Part shown: in pieces, positions 60,052 to 64,000 of the stretch
Numbering within the stretch: position 1 is the first letter of the stretch
Layout: each line of letters starts with the position of its first letter
DNA from: Hymenolepis diminuta
Lineage: Eukaryota > Platyhelminthes > Cestoda > Cyclophyllidea > Hymenolepididae
Assembly (NCBI GenBank): GCA_900708905.1
Contig: CAADRB010000049.1
Location: 973,533 to 1,037,532, forward strand
DNA length: 64,000 nt
Reading direction: 5' to 3'
The notes under the pieces: model-generated
Database searches by the model: none
What the model was told of the DNA's origin: nothing
The model's input: only the letters and a program-made list of their open reading frames with translations
Made by a program: the position numbers and the translations under genes

Positions 60052-60625
60052 TTAAGCTTTATTGTAAAAGAACTGGTATGATTTTCCAAAGCTGGCCGAA
60101 GACGAGGTCTTCTTCCGTAAAACTTGGGTATGAATTTTTTCATGTTTCATGGCTCCGGCGAGCACAATCTCAAGATCAATAAACTTGATGTGCTTATAAG
60201 AATCATAAGTCCGCTACTATCGTGTTTCATATGTCATCAAGTTTTACACGTTTATTTTGCCTTTCCAATCACCACAAAATAAGACTGCGATTAAACTATC
60301 AGTGCCAGTTCAATTCCGACAAGAGCTCACTAACTCGCTCTTCATAGCATCCCATCGAACGATATGTTGACGCATTACTCCACGCTATCCCAATTATCAA
60401 ATGATTATTTTTATTGAGTTACCCATCGGACGAACAGGAAGGCAGAACAACGAACTATTTTACCTTCTTTATCTCAACCCCATTTCCACTTGATCGGCAT
60501 TGATGCTTGTTCTCATCCCGATTCCCAACTCTTCTTTCGACTTCGCCATCCTCCAATTTCTTTCTCTTACCCAATACACACGCAATCCGAGTCAACTCTT
60601 GGTCTACCCGTTTTGAAGACGCCAT
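60052..60625 (-). CDS. Candidate small two-exon minus-strand gene, about 100 residues
   Basis: Exon 1 60625-60464 (54 codons, starts MASSKRVDQELTRIACVLGK, highly basic) ends AAG|GTAAAA; exon 2 60192-60052 (46 codons plus TAA) starts after TTATAAG. Both borders are phase 0 and the 271-nt intron is plausible. GC is higher than around it. No family recognised. An alternative donor (TTGG|GTAAGA) inside exon 1 would give a different model. Confidence 0.28.
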
Positions 60626-61378
60626 CGTGTCCGGTTAGCTATTAGGAAGGTTATTAGTTTCATGGTGGGATGTCTAGGCTAATTTGGCCGGCTTATTTCC
60701 ACCTTGCTCTCTTAAGGTGTTCGAATATTAGCACAGAGGGTACCCAACTGCTTCATTCCATTGTTCCACATTCGAACACTTTCGAGCAGCTTCGCCTTAT
60801 TTACTTAACCAGTGATAGCCATTTAATTCAGCCACAAGCTTGGAAACAGCAGTGTTCATCATTTTTATTGGGAAGATTTGCCATTTGAGCCAATGAAATG
60901 CCTCTTAGATAAATGGGTCGGCTTTATCCATTTCCACTTCGGAAACCTTCTCAGGCTGTTATCTATTTTCTTGACGCCCTTTAAATTCCGCACATTTTTA
61001 GACTTTGACTGATCGAAACTTTCTCTTCAAACGTTACAGCTGTCTATTAAAAGTTAACTTGAATAAAATGAATAAGGTCTTTCCGCATATTAGATTTAAA
61101 GAAATCTTAGCATTAAAAGAACTAGATTAAGTCATCGTGCACTGCTATAGAAACTAATTTTATTTGCTATAATATACTATACAACGGCACTTTTGAATAA
61201 AAAGTATATGACGCTATTTCAAGAACTTTTGAGGCCAAACTTTATCAGCATTTGGTTAATTATCTTTCCTGTAAATTGAAGTATTAATAATATTATCATC
61301 TATGGTAATTGGTAAATTCAAATTTTTATCTCGAGTGGAATTTGGGCAAAGAGTAAGGGAAATTAGTCCAATATGAGT
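60626..61378. other. Possible upstream region of the minus-strand candidate
   Basis: GC-richer to about 60960, AT-rich after. An open frame at 60670-60888 (+) is not convincing. Confidence 0.35.
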
Positions 61379-62620
61379 TCATGGGGGAGGATAAAGTAGA
61401 TGAGGAGTAAAAGTGAGGATATCAAAGAAGTCATCCTCAACACAGACCTTAGCTTTAATGCCAACCCTTTCATAGGGTCCTTTAAAAAGCTGTGGCACGT
61501 ATTCTTCTGAGCTGAGTAGTGAAGAAGAATGAAAAACCCCGATTCTAGTAGAATGAGCCTTCCTACCCTTTCTCCAAATTATATTCTCAGAGTCATAGAT
61601 GTCCACCCGCTTCCCCAAATAGAATAACACGTATTTTCTTTATGAATAAACAGACGCTTAACAGAAGTTTCAATAATTGACAGATTGGAAGAGACTGAAA
61701 AGTTGCTGAGACCAACTCAAGATATAAAGGAGCTTAACTTCACTGGATTTTTGGACTCGAGTTGTGCAGTATTTGCTTAATGAGCACTGAAATTCAACTT
61801 TCAAAATTCGTCTTCTGTGTTTCAGCAAATTCTTTTCTACAATGTTCACTGCATATTGACCAGTTTTATAGTCAAGAAGGATCGTCCTTGACACTCCGAT
61901 TTATTTTTTTCCTCCAATGGTTAGGAGGGCGAAATGATCTTTTGTAATACTTTGAAGCTGCCAGTCTTAACCGGAAGGGATAAGACGGACACTAATAAAC
62001 GATCGACCTCAGAAATACTATAATTAATTGACATAGACCACAAATTACCAACAAATATAAAAATACATGCTCCGCTTATTTGGATTTCTAGCAATTTCCG
62101 ATGGTCTTTCAATTAGAAGAATTTACCAGTAATTAAAAAGAATGCGACCTGTATGCTGCTCTGTATTCAAGTAGCAAAGTGTTCGTTGGAGAATTCGTGC
62201 AAAAAAACCACCAGGAAGAGGGAAGAAAAGCAGGTGTGATGACAGGATTTAATTCCAAGGATTGTAATAATCACGGAACGTGGTAGAGCACAGAGAACTG
62301 TGATCCACTACAAGTTGTAAGCAGTATAAATTGAATAGCCAAGATATACCTCAAAAGGCCTCACTTGGGTTTTCAGTGCCTTTGCCATACAAATAAGGCC
62401 GGAAGCTAAAATTAAATTATCTTGTTCGGACTGGCGGATACAATTCCTTAGGTTTTGTTTCGTATGTGAATTTGGTTAGCAGGTTCAGGATCTCTACCTG
62501 TTCACTACTCAAGTCAGAGTGAAAATATGAATTGCTGCTTCTCGATGATTCGGAAGATTTCCGCATTTTCTCATTTGCATCCAATATGATCAACTGAAAA
62601 GTCTCTAGAAGATGTACTGG
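61379..62620 (-). CDS. Candidate minus-strand exons of an unidentified gene
   Basis: Exon A 62620-62498 follows a good acceptor (TTTAATTTACAG) and codes 41 residues (starts PVHLLETFQLIILDANEKM) up to CAG|GTAGAG; without splicing the frame runs on to a stop near 62417. Exon B 61609-61379 codes RVDIYDSENIIWRKGRK and, near its end, a KAKVCVEDDFFDILTF segment, to a TGA. Phases agree (0 to 0), but the exon B acceptor is poor and repeat C lies between them. No family recognised. Confidence 0.25.
61748..61935. repeat. Dispersed repeat C, copy 2
   Basis: Partner of 22433-22630, same orientation. Confidence 0.65.
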
Positions 62621-64000
62621 CTGTAAATTAAATTCACAATTATGATCGAAATAATGGTTTACCCATCCATGCTTTTGTATGATCCAAAGCATTCAGGCTA
62701 ATTTAAATTTCTAATAAAGGTTATGAGGATACTAAGTGTTTCTCGATTGGCACCCTCAGTTATAGTCGAGTGTCTTCCACACTCCTCGTTTATTGATCCA
62801 TTAGAACAACTCACATTCTACTTCGCTGCAGCAACCCCTTCTTACCTGCATTTCATGCAGCCATTTAGCCTGTTTCAGCAATTCACTTCAATCTTTTCAT
62901 CTTATCTACAGGCTGTGCTTGGTTGGTTGATTGGCTTTACACCAACTCTCTAGTGCGAGATCTGAGCAGCTCTGCTTGAGAATTAGCAAGGAATGCCTTT
63001 ACTAATCTCATAAACCTGCTCTATCTGACTGTAAGAATATAAGAAAATGCTAAAATCACGCAAACCAGTATTGATCGACTTTTCAGACTTTTACGATTTG
63101 ATGATTCCAAATCAGTTGCTTTAGATTTTAAATGTTGCAACAAAGCATTATCATATCTTCTCTTTCTCCACTTTGTTTCCAAGCGGTGACAGCTTCTCCG
63201 CCAGTTGGAATAGAATAATGTTAAAGAAGGAATCGGTTATCACATAGTGGTTGATTTTTTCAGAAAGCTTAAAGTGTATAAAGTATGTAGTACCTTTATT
63301 ACTGGTCACCTATGCTCTACTTAATAAAAGTCAACAAAATTCGAAAGTTTGAACTGCAAACACTTTTTCTAGTCGACATCTACGGAGCAGTTGAAAAAAT
63401 TAGACAATTAAATTCGAGTTAATAGAAATGTGAAAAATTTATGCTATTTAAATTTGACAAGCAAAATCATTTATTTCAATAAGAGTAATTCTAGTAGGGG
63501 AAATCTTAACATTCGAAAATGCCTGAATAAGTCAATTTCCTACTTCCTTTCCTTTTCCTTAAGTGATTTTAAAATAATACTTAATCCGGTAGAATAATTA
63601 TTTCCAGAGCTCAGAAAAATTAGACTCAGATGTACCTTATTATAAAACCAAATGTTCTTCCAAGAGGCTGACGAATTAGAACATCTCAAATGCAAATTTC
63701 CTCTTTGGTTCTGGAATCATTTCGTCACGAACATTTTCATTTTAATTTTTTTTAAATTCAGTTAAATTTCCCCTACTTTAAGTCACCGACCTTACTCTTC
63801 GATTCGACATCCGAGACTCTTTGGTGTCATTCCGACCTGCGATCGGGTAACCTGATCTGTAGCAAACAGGACATTCTACGATGTCAACTTAATGAGTCGG
63901 GTTGATTCGGCTCGTCGACTATCTGCAATCACTCTGACCCGAGTGAAGTATATGTACACCACTACTGATCCGTATGTAACACTACTTGTGCTGTTGCACA
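62621..64000. other. Right edge, nothing firmly recognised
   Basis: An open frame at 62723-62953 (+) has a hydrophobic end but no family pattern. The last 230 bases are GC-richer and may be a repeat edge. Confidence 0.4.

Noticed and set aside
62723..62953. 76-codon plus-strand frame with hydrophobic end
   Set aside because: No family match and no splice context.
1..64000. CRISPR arrays, operons, bacterial-type signals
   Set aside because: Spliced genes, long introns and eukaryotic transposons; no regularly spaced repeats.

Overview
The window looks like nuclear DNA from a metazoan with long, AT-rich introns and many decayed repeats. A parasitic flatworm (tapeworm or fluke) is the best guess. 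The reasons are two 42-45 nt introns at the 5' end of a gene whose later introns reach 12.9 kb, eroded Ty3/gypsy and mariner copies, and tRNA-like SINE fragments. No sequence seen here fixes the species.

The centre of the window (17134-53436, + strand) is a single gene that I assembled from 14 coding exons. Every splice junction keeps phase, and the exon lengths sum to 4038 nt, giving 1345 residues plus a stop. Residues 1-397 are clearly nuclear receptor-binding protein (NRBP/MADM), a WNK-related pseudokinase: acidic N-terminus, kinase fold without catalytic residues, the conserved C-lobe end and the NRBP-specific helix followed by NG-x-YP. A divergent copy of the NRBP/WNK C-terminal (PF2-like) domain seems to lie at about residues 745-810. 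About 530 further residues follow that I cannot match to any NRBP, including a Cys/His cluster shared by two exons. Human NRBP1 is about 535 residues, so this is a lineage-specific giant form or a fusion.

Left flank (1-17133): SINE fragments (about 0.9-2.6 kb); the 3' part of an unidentified minus-strand gene hidden in short exons (3611-4749, introns of 282, 131 and 43 nt); a dispersed repeat pair (5.3 and 7.6 kb, the second holding two Ns); another dispersed repeat (10.4 kb); and a Ty3/gypsy pol wreck in domain order protease, RT, RNase H, integrase (12.1-14.25 kb).

Inside the NRBP introns are a dead mariner-type transposase (31.9-32.8 kb), dispersed repeats and two poly-G runs. Right flank (53437-64000): the likely poly(A) signal of the NRBP gene, further repeat copies that pair with copies 20-48 kb away, and two weak minus-strand gene candidates (60.05-60.63 kb and 61.38-62.62 kb).
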